Positions 24,930-33,958 are shown, counted from the first letter of the stretch. The stretch: DNA of 64,000 nucleotides from Chthonobacter albigriseus (GCF_013839445.1 NZ_JACDIT010000001.1:1591935-1655934), one strand, 5' to 3'. The notes: generated by a model not told the origin, from the letters alone. Numbers and translations are program-made.

Positions 24930-25946
24930 TCAACCGACCGAGACAATCGCCTTGATGAGGCCCGTCTTGACGCTGGCCCACGCCGGAAGATCGCGTGCGA
25001 CCGTATCGAGCGAGGTCCGATGCGTGATCATTGCATCCACCGGCACGCTGCCGTTGCGGATGGACGCCATGACATGCTCGAAGTCTTCGCGGACCGCGTT
25101 GCGGCTGGCGATCACCATCATCTCCCGCTTATGGAATTCCGGGTCGGAGAAAGTGATGTCGTCGCGCACCACGCTGAGAAGGACGAGCACGCCGCCATGC
25201 GCCACATGGCCGAATGCCGCCTGCATGGATGCGGCGGCGCCGGTCGCGTCGTAGACGACGTCAAACCCTTCCCCGCCAGTCAACGCGGCAATCCGGTCGG
25301 CAAGGTCGTCGTCGACCAGAAGCGTGCTCGACAGGCCGAGGGTTTGCGCCGCGAAGGCCAGCCGTTCGGCGCTTGTGTCGAGCAGCGTGACCTGCTGGCC
25401 GGCAATGCGGGCGAAGAGAGCCGTGCCCAGGCCGATCGGACCGGCGCCGATCACCAGGGCGGAAGACCCGGCGGGGGCCCCCGACCTGCGGACTCCATGA
25501 GCTCCGATCGCCAGGAACTCGACGGTGGCGGCCTGTTCCAGGCCGATGTCGCCCGCCGGATAGAGGTTTGCGGCCGGCACCAGGATTCGCTCGCACATGG
25601 CTCCGTCGGTGTGGACGCCCAGCACCTGGATGCGGGTGCAGCAGTTCGGCTTGCCTTTCCGGCACGCGCCGCAGGTGCCGCACGAAATATAGGGGTTGAT
25701 CACCACCGGCGTTCCGGGCGCAAGTGCCACGCCGGCCCCGACGGCCAGAACCCGACCGGAAACCTCGTGCCCCATCACGCGCGGATACTGCAGGAACGGA
25801 TGCTTGCCACCGTAGATGTGGTAATCCGTTCCACAGATCCCGACGGTGCTGACCCCGACCAGAGCCCAGCCCGGGCCTGGCGCATCCGGCTCGGGTCGTT
25901 CCCCGAGCGTGAGCCGGCCGGGCGCTTCGCAGACGATGGCTTTCAT
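24930..25946 (-). CDS. Zinc-dependent dehydrogenase (threonine/L-galactonate/sugar alcohol DH family)
   Basis: This 338-residue medium-chain dehydrogenase has catalytic zinc GICGTDYH, VMGHEVSGRV, structural zinc lobe CGTCGACRKGKPNCC and Rossmann motif VIGAGPIGLG. It would oxidise a sugar, sugar acid or polyol with NAD(P). It is the last gene of a leftward operon with an Rbs-type ABC importer (permease 23 bp upstream), so its substrate is probably the imported sugar or derivative. It resembles the dehydrogenase at 12482 in architecture, but the two are clearly distinct paralogues. Confidence 0.82.
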   Translation of the reverse strand: MKAIVCEAPGRLTLGERPEPDAPGPGWALVGVSTVGICGTDYHIYGGKHPFLQYPRVMGHEVSGRVLAVGAGVALAPGTPVVINPYISCGTCGACRKGKPNCCTRIQVLGVHTDGAMCERILVPAANLYPAGDIGLEQAATVEFLAIGAHGVRRSGAPAGSSALVIGAGPIGLGTALFARIAGQQVTLLDTSAERLAFAAQTLGLSSTLLVDDDLADRIAALTGGEGFDVVYDATGAAASMQAAFGHVAHGGVLVLLSVVRDDITFSDPEFHKREMMVIASRNAVREDFEHVMASIRNGSVPVDAMITHRTSLDTVARDLPAWASVKTGLIKAIVSVG

Positions 25947-25968
25947 GGGCTTTGTCCGTTCCGGTTCG

Positions 25969-26940
25969 TCACGACCGCCCGCGCCGGCGGAGCTGGTCGA
26001 AGTAGACGATCACGATGATCAGGACGCCGGTGATGATGCGCTGCCAGAACGAGTTCACGTTGAGGAGGTTCGCGCCGTTGTTGATGGTGGCGAGGATGAA
26101 CGCGCCGAGCAGCGGTCCGTGGATGGAGCCGACGGCGCCGAACAGCGACGTGCCGCCGATCACCGACGAGGCGATCGCCTGGAGTTCCCACCCTTCCGCC
26201 TGGGTGGCGTTGCCGATGCCGATGCGTGCGGCCAGCAACAGCCCCACGAAGGACGCGCAGAGCGCCGACAGCGTGTAGGCCAGATAGATCATCCGCCGGA
26301 CGTTGACGCCGGAAAGCCGCGCCGCCTCCGCATTGGAGCCGACGGAGAACAGGTACCGGCCCCACCGGCTGTGGTGCAGGAACACGTAGGACGGCACACC
26401 CACGAGGATCACCATCCAGAACAGGCTCGGCACGCCGAGGAAGTCGGCACGCGAGAAGGCGGTGAACGTGTCGTTGGTGATCGAGATCGTCGCGCCGTTG
26501 GTCATCAGCAGGCCGATGCCGCGCAGCGACGTCAGGGTGGCGAGTGTGATGATGAAGGGCGGCAGGCCGAGCCGGACGATGCCGAAGCCGTGGAACAGGC
26601 CGATCGCGACGCCGATGCCGAGCGTGATCAGGCACGCCGCCCAGATCGGGAAGCCGGCTTCCAGCAGCATCGCCGCCACCACGCTGGTGAAGCCGACGAT
26701 GGCGCCGACCGACAGGTCGATGCCGCCGGTGATGATGACGAAGGTCTGGCCGATCGCCAGGATCGCCGTCATCGACCCCTGCCTCAGCAGGTTGGAGATG
26801 TTGTTGGTGCTCCAGAAGTTCGGCGTGGCGAAGGCCAGGATCGCCCAAAGCAGGAGAAGCAGCCCGAGCAGGGTGAGCCCGAACAGGAACTGGATCTGGC
26901 CGCGTCGGCGCGATTGGGTCTTGATGTTCACGTCAGTCAT
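25969..26940 (-). CDS. Sugar ABC transporter permease (RbsC type, CUT2)
   Basis: This 323-residue inner-membrane permease has 8-10 hydrophobic segments. Signatures of the RbsC family are present: QTFVIITGGIDLSVGAIVG (about residues 63-81), FNGLG-like HGFGIVRLGLPPFIITLATL and GWELQAIASSVIGGTSLFG near residue 240. It serves as homodimeric channel for the ATPase upstream. It lies 12 bp after the ATPase gene. Confidence 0.9.
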   Translation of the reverse strand: MTDVNIKTQSRRRGQIQFLFGLTLLGLLLLLWAILAFATPNFWSTNNISNLLRQGSMTAILAIGQTFVIITGGIDLSVGAIVGFTSVVAAMLLEAGFPIWAACLITLGIGVAIGLFHGFGIVRLGLPPFIITLATLTSLRGIGLLMTNGATISITNDTFTAFSRADFLGVPSLFWMVILVGVPSYVFLHHSRWGRYLFSVGSNAEAARLSGVNVRRMIYLAYTLSALCASFVGLLLAARIGIGNATQAEGWELQAIASSVIGGTSLFGAVGSIHGPLLGAFILATINNGANLLNVNSFWQRIITGVLIIVIVYFDQLRRRGRS

Positions 26941-26952
26941 TCGGTTGCCCCC

Positions 26953-28470
26953 TTAGACGCCGATGGCCCGGGCCAGGATCTCTTCGTGCGAAACGCTGTG
27001 GTAGCCGTGGCTCGACACCAGACGGCCGCGCCGGAACACATGCAGCGTGTCGGACAGCTCATAGGCTTCCGGCAGGTAGGACGAGATCAGGATGATCCCC
27101 GCGCCCTGCCGCAGCAGGTCGGAGAACAACCGGTAGATCTCGGCCTTGGTGCCGACGTCGACGCCCACGGTCGGCTCGTCGAAGATGAACAGCTTGGCGC
27201 CGTGGTTGAGCCACTTGCCGACCACGATCTTCTGCTGGTTGCCGCCCGACAGGCTGGACGCGAGCGCCGAGCGGGTCGGGGTCTTGATCCGGAGGCCTGC
27301 GATCTGCCGGTCCGCCGCTTCCGCCTCGCCTCCGCCATAGAGCAGCCCGCCGTTGCTGAGGCGCTCGTAGATCGGCAGGTTGAGATTGAGCCCGACCGGC
27401 AGGTTGAGGCAGAGGCCCTGGTCGCGCCGGCTCTCCGGCGCAAGGGCGATGCCGAGGTCGATGGCGTCGCGCTCCGAACGGATGTCGACCGGCTTGCCGT
27501 CCCACTTGATCGTGCCGGCGCTCCGCTTGTGGCGGCCGAACACCGTGGTGACGAACTCGCTGCGACCGGCCCCGATCAGGCCGTAGAGGCCCACGATCTC
27601 GCCCTCGCGGACCGTGATCGAGATGTCCTCGAACCCGGCCCCGCTGAGCCCCGTGGTCTCCAGGATCGGGCGGCCCGGCGTGTAGTGTTCCTTGTGGTAG
27701 ATCTGCTCGATCGAGCGGTTGATCATCATGGCGATCAACTCGGTCTCGTTCGTCTGCCCGATGGTGCGGGTGCCGACCAGCGTGCCGTCGCGCAGCACCG
27801 AGACGCGCGTCGCCAGTTCGAACACCTCCTCCATGCGGTGGCTGATGTAGACGATGGTGACGCCGTCCTTCTCCAGCCGGCGGATCAGGGCGAACAGCTG
27901 CGCCGCCTCGCGCCGCGTGAGATAGGCGGTGGGCTCGTCGAAAATGAGGAATCGGGTACCGCGGATCGCCGCGCGCGCCGCCGCGATGAGCTGCTGCTGG
28001 CCGATTGTGAGGTCGCCGAGCAGAACGTCGGCCGGCAGGTCGAAGCCGAGGTCGTGCAGGATCTGCTGCGCGTCGGCCTCCATGCGCCGACGCTGCATCA
28101 GGCCGTAGCGCACCTTCTCCTCGCCGAGGAACATGTTGGCGGCCACGGACAGGTGCCGGCAGAGCACGACCTCCTGGTGGACCGCGTTGATCCCGAGCGC
28201 CATCGCCTCCGTGGGAGATGCCAGGGCAACCGGCTGGCCCTGCCAGAACACCTCGCCCGATGTGCGCGGGATGACGCCGGTGAGGAGCTTGATCAGCGTG
28301 GACTTGCCCGCGCCGTTCTCCCCGACGATGGCGTGGATCTCGCCTGCGTGGAAGACCAGATCGGCCGGCTTCAGCGCGTGCGTGCCGACGTAGCGCTTCT
28401 CCAGGCCGCGCAGTTCCAGGATAGGCACGCCGCGCGGCGGCTGCGTCTTCGGATCGGGGTGATCGAGCAT
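26953..28470 (-). CDS. Sugar ABC transporter ATPase (RbsA type, two NBDs)
   Basis: This 505-residue protein contains two nucleotide-binding domains. The first has Walker A GENGAGKSTL (about residue 54), a divergent signature LTIGQQQLI and Walker B LIFDEPTAYL. The second has a degenerate Walker A region (GLIGAGRSE), the full signature LSGGNQQKIVVGKWL and Walker B FIFDEPTVGVD. Catalytic asymmetry of this kind is normal for RbsA/MglA. It powers uptake through the RbsC-type permease. The start at 28470 follows the binding-protein gene by 133 bp containing a GC-rich stem-loop. Confidence 0.92.
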   Translation of the reverse strand: MLDHPDPKTQPPRGVPILELRGLEKRYVGTHALKPADLVFHAGEIHAIVGENGAGKSTLIKLLTGVIPRTSGEVFWQGQPVALASPTEAMALGINAVHQEVVLCRHLSVAANMFLGEEKVRYGLMQRRRMEADAQQILHDLGFDLPADVLLGDLTIGQQQLIAAARAAIRGTRFLIFDEPTAYLTRREAAQLFALIRRLEKDGVTIVYISHRMEEVFELATRVSVLRDGTLVGTRTIGQTNETELIAMMINRSIEQIYHKEHYTPGRPILETTGLSGAGFEDISITVREGEIVGLYGLIGAGRSEFVTTVFGRHKRSAGTIKWDGKPVDIRSERDAIDLGIALAPESRRDQGLCLNLPVGLNLNLPIYERLSNGGLLYGGGEAEAADRQIAGLRIKTPTRSALASSLSGGNQQKIVVGKWLNHGAKLFIFDEPTVGVDVGTKAEIYRLFSDLLRQGAGIILISSYLPEAYELSDTLHVFRRGRLVSSHGYHSVSHEEILARAIGV

Positions 28471-28536
28471 GAGCCGTTACCGTGGCCGGAAAGACAGGGG
28501 GCGGCGGTCACCGCTGCTCCCCGACGCCGGACCGGC

Positions 28537-28553
28537 CGGGCCTTTGGGGCCCG
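28537..28553 (-). terminator. GC-rich stem-loop after the sugar-binding protein gene
   Basis: CGGGCC-TTTGG-GGCCCG forms a 6-bp stem, and surrounding GC-rich arms (about 28530-28562) could lengthen it with bulges. It lies in the 133-bp gap between the binding-protein gene and the ATPase gene. It matches the pattern of other operons here and may limit read-through to the membrane subunits. Confidence 0.5.
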
Positions 28554-28603
28554 CCCGGCGGCGACCGGTCGGAGTGGAGGAGACCGCCCTGGTCGCGGAA
28601 GGC

Positions 28604-29593
28604 TCAGTCGAGCTTCGGGTTCAGCAGGGCGCTGATCTTCTCATCGCCCATGTTCGCCTTGGTCACGAGGTTGGCGCCCGTGTCGACGAACTTCTCGACG
28701 GCTTCGCCCTTGGAGGCGGCGAGGGCGGTCTTGATGCCGTCGTAGCCCATCCGGTACGGATCCTGAACCACCAGGCCGGCGATCACGCCGTCGGTGAGGA
28801 ACTTGACCAGCTTGTCGTCGCTGTCGAAGCCGATCAGCTTGATGTTGTCCTGGGCATTGTTCTCGGCGATCGCCTGGCCTGCGCCCTGCGCCATGATCAG
28901 GTTGGACGCGAACACGCCGCGCAGGTTCGGGTTGGCGGTGATCAGGTCGGTCATGATGTTGAGGCCGGTGGTCGCCTGGCCGTCCGCCACCTTGTCGGCC
29001 ACGAGCTTCAGACCCGGATACTTGGCCGCCAGCTGCTCCTTGAAGCCCTGGGCACGCTGATCGAGCGAGCCGACGCCCGGCAGCGACGTGATCAGAGCCA
29101 CTTCGCCCTCGGCCGCGCCGTACTTCTCGGTGATCGCAGCGGCGAGACCGTCGGCGGCGACGCGACCGCCCTGAACGTTGTCCGTGGTGAGGAACGAGGT
29201 GAAGGCCTGGCTGTCGGCGCCGCTGTCGATGCCGATGATCTTCACCGACTTCGCCGCTTCGTCGATCGGCTTGCCGAGCGCCTTGAACTCGGTCGGCGAG
29301 ATCACGACGGCAGCCGGGTTGCCCGACACCGCGTTTTCAAGGATCGAGATCTGGCCGTTGATGTCGGCTTCCGACTGGGCGCCGAGTTCCGGCACGTTGA
29401 CGCCGAGGTCCTTGCCGGCCTTGCGGGCGCCGGCGAGCACGATCTGCCAGTAGAAGGAGGTCGTGTCCTTGACGATGATGGGAATCGTCACGTCCTGCGC
29501 TGCGGCCGGTCCGACCGGAGCAGCGGCGAAGGCGAGCGACAGCGCGGCAACGCCAAGGAACAGGCGGCGCGACAGGGTGCTTACGGATTTCAT
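28604..29593 (-). CDS. Sugar-binding periplasmic protein (RbsB/peripla_BP_4 type)
   Basis: This 329-residue binding protein has a signal peptide (LSRRLFLGVAALSLAFAAAP, cleavage near AAAQ). RbsB-like features are TTSFYWQIVLAGARKAGKDL, VISPTEF, GIDSGADSQAFTSFLTTDN, ASNLIMAQGAGQAI and VQDPYRMGYDGI. It captures a sugar or polyol for the ABC importer that follows. The ATG at 29591-29593 has GGAGG 9 bases upstream. The divergent GntR gene starts 245 bp away and several dyads lie between them, so it is probably the main regulated promoter of the operon. Confidence 0.9.
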   Translation of the reverse strand: MKSVSTLSRRLFLGVAALSLAFAAAPVGPAAAQDVTIPIIVKDTTSFYWQIVLAGARKAGKDLGVNVPELGAQSEADINGQISILENAVSGNPAAVVISPTEFKALGKPIDEAAKSVKIIGIDSGADSQAFTSFLTTDNVQGGRVAADGLAAAITEKYGAAEGEVALITSLPGVGSLDQRAQGFKEQLAAKYPGLKLVADKVADGQATTGLNIMTDLITANPNLRGVFASNLIMAQGAGQAIAENNAQDNIKLIGFDSDDKLVKFLTDGVIAGLVVQDPYRMGYDGIKTALAASKGEAVEKFVDTGANLVTKANMGDEKISALLNPKLD

Positions 29594-29633
29594 TCGGTTT
29601 TTCCTCCCTAAAGCCCTCTTCGGGGCGTCTTGC

Positions 29634-29667
29634 AGCTTGTTGACTTTTATCGTTAAAAAGACAAGCT
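29634..29667. promoter_or_regulatory. Imperfect dyad upstream of the sugar-binding protein gene
   Basis: AGCTTGT at 29634-29640 and ACAAGCT at 29661-29667 flank CTTTT...AAAAG. The two arms match over 12 bases if three bases (TGA) are bulged. It contains CTTTTATCG (29644-29652), a half-site also seen as CTTGTATCG near the divergent regulator gene. It lies about 40-75 bases before the binding-protein start, where an operator would overlap the promoter. Confidence 0.5.
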
Positions 29668-29763
29668 CCCGGCAAGCTAGTTCATTCCACCGGGGGATGC
29701 AAGCGCTGCTCCTCCGCAGCGCCCGGCACGACCGGGACCGCCCCCATGAACTTTTGTACTTTA

Positions 29764-29804
29764 CCGATACAAGACAGATTTGGTCAATGCTATCCTTGTA
29801 TCGG
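29764..29804. promoter_or_regulatory. Inverted repeat upstream of the dual-winged-helix GntR gene
   Basis: CCGATACAAG (29764-29773) and CTTGTATCGG (29795-29804) are perfect 10-base inverted arms separated by 21 bases, i.e. about three helical turns centre to centre. They share the half-site CTTnTATCG with the dyad at 29634-29667. The repeat ends 33 bases before the regulator start codon and suggests autoregulation with looping or side-by-side binding. Confidence 0.55.
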
Positions 29805-29837
29805 GCGCCGCCGTGCGGAAACGGCACCGGGGACGCA

Positions 29838-30716
29838 ATGGCCAGGCAGAACACCACCTTCAAGAACGCCTACAACCGGACCCTGGCCCTGCTCAGCGCC
29901 GGCGGGCTGGAGACGTCCGAGCCCGCACTCGGCCGAACGCTGGGCGTCAGCCGGACGACCGTGCGCGCCGTGCTGTCCCGGCTTGCCGAACGGGGCATCG
30001 TCGTCAGCGAGGGTCGTCGCCGCTCGATCCTGCGCGCCCCGGCCGACGACGACTACTTCGCCGAGGCCGAGACCGATCCGCTCTCCAATGTCATCGAACG
30101 CACCTTCATGAAGCGCATCCTCGAAGCGGATGCCAAGGCCGGAACCCATGTCAACGAACTCGAGCTCGCCCGGGAGATCGGCGTAGCCACCTCCAGCGTC
30201 CGCGAGTTCCTGATCCGCTTCAGCCGCTTCGGCCTGATCGAAAAGCGGCCCAACAGCCACTGGGTGCTGAAGGGCTTCAACCGCGCCTTCGCAGACGAAC
30301 TGGCCGAAGTCCGCGAGATGTTCGAGATGCGCTCGGCCCTCGCTTTCGCCGCCTTGCCGAAGGACAATCCGCTTTGGGGGCGGCTCGATCTTCTGGAAGC
30401 CGAGCACCGGGGTCTCCTCGACACGATCGGTCAGCACTTCGCCGGCTTCTCCGAACTGGACGAGCGGTTTCACCGGCTGATCCATGCCGCGTCACGCAAC
30501 CGCTTCATCATCGACTTCTACGACGTGATCGCCATGGTGTTTCACTACCATTACCAGTGGAACAAGCAGAACGAGCGGGAGCGCAACGAGCAGGCGATCC
30601 ACGAGCATCTCGCCTACATCGCCGCCCTGCGCAGCGGCGACGTCCGGCGGGTTCGGGATGCATGCGCAACACACTTGGAGTCCGCCCGCGCGACCCTCCT
30701 CGCCTCGACAGTATGA
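29838..30716 (+). CDS. GntR-family (FCD) regulator with two N-terminal winged helices
   Basis: This 292-residue regulator carries two consecutive DNA-binding-like modules. The first (about 10-65) has PALGRTLGVSRTTVRAVLSR and a wing ending SILRAP. The second (about 90-150) has LELAREIGVATSSVREFLIR, LIEKRPNSHWVLK. An FCD-type helical ligand domain follows (LDERFHRLIHAASRN, HYHYQWNKQ, HEHLAYIAALRSGD). The start ATG at 29838 was chosen because upstream codons run through the operator region. It is divergent from the Rbs-type sugar operon and probably controls it in response to the sugar or its oxidation product. A single winged helix is the norm for this family, so the duplication is notable. Confidence 0.8.
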   Translation: MARQNTTFKNAYNRTLALLSAGGLETSEPALGRTLGVSRTTVRAVLSRLAERGIVVSEGRRRSILRAPADDDYFAEAETDPLSNVIERTFMKRILEADAKAGTHVNELELAREIGVATSSVREFLIRFSRFGLIEKRPNSHWVLKGFNRAFADELAEVREMFEMRSALAFAALPKDNPLWGRLDLLEAEHRGLLDTIGQHFAGFSELDERFHRLIHAASRNRFIIDFYDVIAMVFHYHYQWNKQNERERNEQAIHEHLAYIAALRSGDVRRVRDACATHLESARATLLASTV

Positions 30717-30731
30717 CCGACCCAACGGTCA
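30714..30731. terminator. Short dyad spanning two convergent stop codons
   Basis: TGACCG (30714-30719) and CGGTCA (30726-30731) form a 6-bp stem with a 6-base loop. It covers the stop codons of the GntR regulator and the convergent oxidoreductase, which are only 12 bases apart. It is a plausible but weak bidirectional terminator. Confidence 0.35.
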
Positions 30732-32105
30732 GCCCGGCTTCAACTCGCCGAGGATGGTGGGGATGAGCTCCGACACGGTCGGATGGATCGGCACCGCTTG
30801 CTGCAGGGTCGTGTAGGGCACCTTGGCGTTCATCACGTCGAGCACCCCGTGGATGGCCTCGTCGCCGCCGACCCCGAGAATGGCGCCACCGAGGATCATC
30901 CGGGTCTCGGCGTCGACCACCACCTTCATCAGCCCGTCCGTCTCGCCCTTCTCCACAGCGCGGCTCACCCGCGTCATCGGCCGGGAGCCGACCAGGATGC
31001 GACGGCCCGCACGGCGGGCCTCCGTCTCCGTCATCCCCACCCGCCCGAGCGGGGGATCTGTATAGAGTGCGTAGGCCGGGATGCGGTCGCTGACCTTCCG
31101 GTTTCCACCGTCGAGCAGGTTGGCCGCCACGATCTCGAAATCGTTGTAGCTGGTGTGGGTGAAGGCGCCTCGCCCGTTGCAGTCGCCGAGGGCGAACACA
31201 CCGGGTACGTTGGTCTCCAGGCGGTCGTCGACCGTGATGAACCCACGGCTGTCGCTGCGGATACCCGCCGCGTCGAGCCCGAGGTCGTCGGTGTTGGGCC
31301 GCCGCCCGACCGCCACGAGGACATGGCTGCCTTCGATCGTGCGCGCCCCTGATCCGGCGCCGGCGGTCACCGCGACAGCTGCGCCGCGCTTTTCGAAGGA
31401 GAGGGGCTCAGCCCCGAGGACCACCCGGATTCCCTCGTCCTCCAGGAAGCCCTTCACCGCGTCCGAGATCTCCTCGTCCTCCCGCGCGATCAGGCGCGAC
31501 CCACGTTCCAGGATCGTCACGTCGCTACCGAAGCGCCGGAACATCTGCGCGAACTCGAGCGCTACATAGCTGCCGCCGACCACCACCAGATGACCGGGCA
31601 GGACGTCGAGGTCGAGGATGGACGTGCTCGTGAGATGCGGCACCCGGTCCAGCCCCGGCATGTCCGGCACGACGGCCCGGCCGCCGACGTTGATGAAGAT
31701 CCGCTCCGCCGTGATCGCCGTGCCGTCCACATCGACGGTCTTTGGCCCGACGAAACGGGCGTGGCCGCGGATCAGCGTGCAACCCGCCATCCCCGCGATC
31801 CACGTTTCCAGGTTGCCCCGCGAAGTCCCGCTGACGGCATCCTTGCGCGCCTTCACCGCCCGCATGTCCACCGTCACGCCGCCTTGAAGGACGACGCCGA
31901 AATCGCCAGCCCGGCGGGCGACGTGGGCGGCCTTGGCGCTGGCGATCATCGTCTTCGTCGGCGTGCAGCCCGCGTTGACGCAGGTTCCTCCGACAAGATG
32001 GCGCTCGATCAGCGCGACGGTCATGCCCGCGTCGGTCAAGCGCCCGGCGAGCGGGGGACCGGCCTGGCCGGCGCCGATCACGATGGCGTCGAAGCGCTCC
32101 GTCAT
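30729..32105 (-). CDS. FAD-dependent pyridine nucleotide-disulfide oxidoreductase (mercuric reductase-like)
   Basis: This 458-residue flavoprotein has an FAD-binding GxGxxG (VIGAGQAGPPLAGRL), redox-active disulfide GTCVNAGCTP (Cys about 43 and 48), an NAD(P) motif VVGGSYVALEFAQ and a second FAD contact VFALGDCNGRGAF. Its C-terminal HPTVSELIPT provides the catalytic His-Glu. It lacks the paired C-terminal cysteines of mercuric reductase and the context of lipoamide dehydrogenase (no E2), so the electron acceptor is unknown. It overlaps the DUF4126 gene upstream by four bases. Confidence 0.82.
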   Translation of the reverse strand: MTERFDAIVIGAGQAGPPLAGRLTDAGMTVALIERHLVGGTCVNAGCTPTKTMIASAKAAHVARRAGDFGVVLQGGVTVDMRAVKARKDAVSGTSRGNLETWIAGMAGCTLIRGHARFVGPKTVDVDGTAITAERIFINVGGRAVVPDMPGLDRVPHLTSTSILDLDVLPGHLVVVGGSYVALEFAQMFRRFGSDVTILERGSRLIAREDEEISDAVKGFLEDEGIRVVLGAEPLSFEKRGAAVAVTAGAGSGARTIEGSHVLVAVGRRPNTDDLGLDAAGIRSDSRGFITVDDRLETNVPGVFALGDCNGRGAFTHTSYNDFEIVAANLLDGGNRKVSDRIPAYALYTDPPLGRVGMTETEARRAGRRILVGSRPMTRVSRAVEKGETDGLMKVVVDAETRMILGGAILGVGGDEAIHGVLDVMNAKVPYTTLQQAVPIHPTVSELIPTILGELKPG

Positions 32106-32572
32106 GAGAAGCCTCCGACCGCCGCAAGCGCCAGCACGATGGCGACCGCATCCTCCAGGAGAGCGATCGGCAGGTCGCGCCCGCCGGTGGCCGCAACCAG
32201 CCGTCTGCGGGCCTCGGCGCCCCCGAGCGTGCCGATCACTGCCCCGACCACGCCTGCGATCAGCCCGATGGCGATTACACCGCCGGAGATCCCGATCGCC
32301 GCGCCGGAAACCGCACCGCTGACCAGCCTGGCCCCGAACTGCATCGGCACCTTGCGGCTCGGCGTAGACGGCAGCTGGTCGGTCACATACTCCACCAGGG
32401 CCAGTGCGGTGAACACATAGGGTGTCCAGCGGAAGCCCAGAAAGGCCAGGGCGCTGTCGCCGAGGTCCAGCCAGCCGAGCGCCGCGGCCCAGCTGACGGC
32501 TGCCAGGGGTGTGAACGCGCGGAGCCCGGCGCTGATGCCGATCACCAGCGCAGCCAACAGGATCGATGCCAT
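32102..32572 (-). CDS. DUF4126-family membrane protein
   Basis: This 156-residue protein is very hydrophobic, with about four to five membrane segments. ISAGLRAFTPLAAVSWAAAL (about 13-32) and GALVSGA-like GARLVSGAVSGAAIGISGG are hallmarks of DUF4126. Function is unknown. The ATG at 32570-32572 was chosen because it directly precedes the conserved hydrophobic start. Its stop overlaps the ATG of the FAD oxidoreductase (ATGA), so the two are co-translated and may work in the same membrane redox process, which is inference. Confidence 0.7.
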   Translation of the reverse strand: MASILLAALVIGISAGLRAFTPLAAVSWAAALGWLDLGDSALAFLGFRWTPYVFTALALVEYVTDQLPSTPSRKVPMQFGARLVSGAVSGAAIGISGGVIAIGLIAGVVGAVIGTLGGAEARRRLVAATGGRDLPIALLEDAVAIVLALAAVGGFS

Positions 32573-32920
32573 CTGGTTTCGCCCGTTTGGAAGCCCCCTC
32601 GCAACTATGGTTGAAAATGCATGGATCGCAAGCCGAACCGCGTCGGCAGCTGGCGGTGCGGCGAGCCGGTCACGTCTCCGCTCTGGCGTGATTTCAGTCG
32701 ACCTTGGACGGAACCTTCTCCCCATCAGGCGATTGGGCGGGCGGGAGAACAGGACTGGTTTCACTGGGACAACACACTCCAGGCATGCCCGGTATGGGCT
32801 GATCGGCTTGGTGGCGGACGGCTGTCGATTGGGCGTCCGGTGCTGTCCCACAGCAGAACGGGATTGAGGTTGGAGCGCCTTCGACCATCCGACCTCCGCC
32901 CGCAATCGGGAGGAAAGAAC
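32573..32920. other. 348-bp non-coding divergent region
   Basis: No convincing gene lies between the leftward DUF4126 gene and the rightward TRAP operon. It presumably holds both promoters. I found only a weak dyad, CGGACG-N13-CGTCCG near 32815-32839, and no match to sigma-54, FadR-type or LacI-type sites. Base composition is slightly less GC-rich from about 32745 to 32800. Confidence 0.3.
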
Positions 32921-33934
32921 ATGATGAAACGGCTCCTCGCCGCGGCCGTCGTCGCAGCACTAGGGTCCACCGCAGCCTTCGCGCAGCAGACCTATGATCT
33001 GAAGTTCCAGAGCAGCGACACGTCCGGCACAGCCGCCTTCGAAGTGCAGCAGGGCTGGGCCAAGCACCTCTCCGAGGTTTCCGGCGGGCGGATCAACGTC
33101 CAGATGCTGCCGGTCGGCTCGATCGTCGAATACAACGAGACCCTGGACGCCGTCGGCGCCGGCATTCTCGACGGACACATCACCGACAGCTCCTATTTCA
33201 CCGGAAAGGACCCCGCCTTCGCGCTGATCGGCAACCCGGTGGGCGCCTATTCCACGGCCGAGGAACTGCGCGGCTTCTTCGACGACGGCGGCGGCAAGGA
33301 ACTCTACAACGAGATCCTGAACCCTTACGGCGTGCAGTTCATCGGCGCGGCCGCGCAGACGGCGGAAGCAATCCCCTCCAAGGTGCCGATCGACGGTGTG
33401 GACGATCTCAAGGGAGTCAAGATGCGCGCGCCGGAAGGCATGGTGCAGTCGGCCTTTGCCGCTGCCGGTGCCTCGCCCGTCAACCTGCCGCAGTCGGAGG
33501 TCTTCACCTCGCTCGACAAGGGTGTGATCAGTGCCGCCGACGCCACCACCCTCGCCACCAACGACTCCATGGGCCTGCACGATGTCGCCAAGCATCCGAT
33601 CTGGCCTGGGTTCCACTCGCTGCCGCTCAACGAAGTCTCGATGAACAAGGCCAAGTGGGACTCCATGCCCGATGATCTGAAGCAGATCATGACGGAGTCG
33701 GTCACCTTCTATGCGGACGACCTCGCCAAGCGGATCCGCGAGCGCGACGAGATGGTGGCCCAGAAGCTCCGCGAGCGCGGCGATGTCACGATCCACAGCT
33801 GGTCTGAGGAGGAGAAGAAGAAGTTCCGCCAGATCGCGCAGGACCAGTGGCAGAGCTTCTCCGAGCGCTCCGAGAACGCCAAGAAGGTTTTCGACAAGCT
33901 GACGGCCTACCTGAAGCAGGAAGGTCGCCTCTGA
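32921..33934 (+). CDS. TRAP transporter substrate-binding protein (DctP), second system
   Basis: This 337-residue periplasmic protein has a short signal peptide (MMKRLLAAAVVAALGSTAAF, cleavage at AFAQ). The mature domain starts TYDLKFQSSDTSGT and has the conserved Arg region VKMRAPEGMVQSAFAAAGAS, which binds the carboxylate of an organic acid. Sequence character (no Rxxx-QENP element of the sialic/sugar-acid type; DATTLATNDSMGLHDVAKH) places it in a different DctP branch from the protein at 15554. GGAGG precedes the first of two ATGs. A perfect 10-bp stem-loop follows it. Confidence 0.85.
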   Translation: MMKRLLAAAVVAALGSTAAFAQQTYDLKFQSSDTSGTAAFEVQQGWAKHLSEVSGGRINVQMLPVGSIVEYNETLDAVGAGILDGHITDSSYFTGKDPAFALIGNPVGAYSTAEELRGFFDDGGGKELYNEILNPYGVQFIGAAAQTAEAIPSKVPIDGVDDLKGVKMRAPEGMVQSAFAAAGASPVNLPQSEVFTSLDKGVISAADATTLATNDSMGLHDVAKHPIWPGFHSLPLNEVSMNKAKWDSMPDDLKQIMTESVTFYADDLAKRIRERDEMVAQKLRERGDVTIHSWSEEEKKKFRQIAQDQWQSFSERSENAKKVFDKLTAYLKQEGRL

Positions 33935-33958
33935 GCGGTTCTCCCGTCGCCGAAGCGA

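Noticed and set aside
30729-32105. Mercuric reductase or lipoamide dehydrogenase
   Set aside because: No C-terminal vicinal cysteines or metal-binding N-terminal domain, and no adjacent mer or 2-oxoacid dehydrogenase E2 genes.
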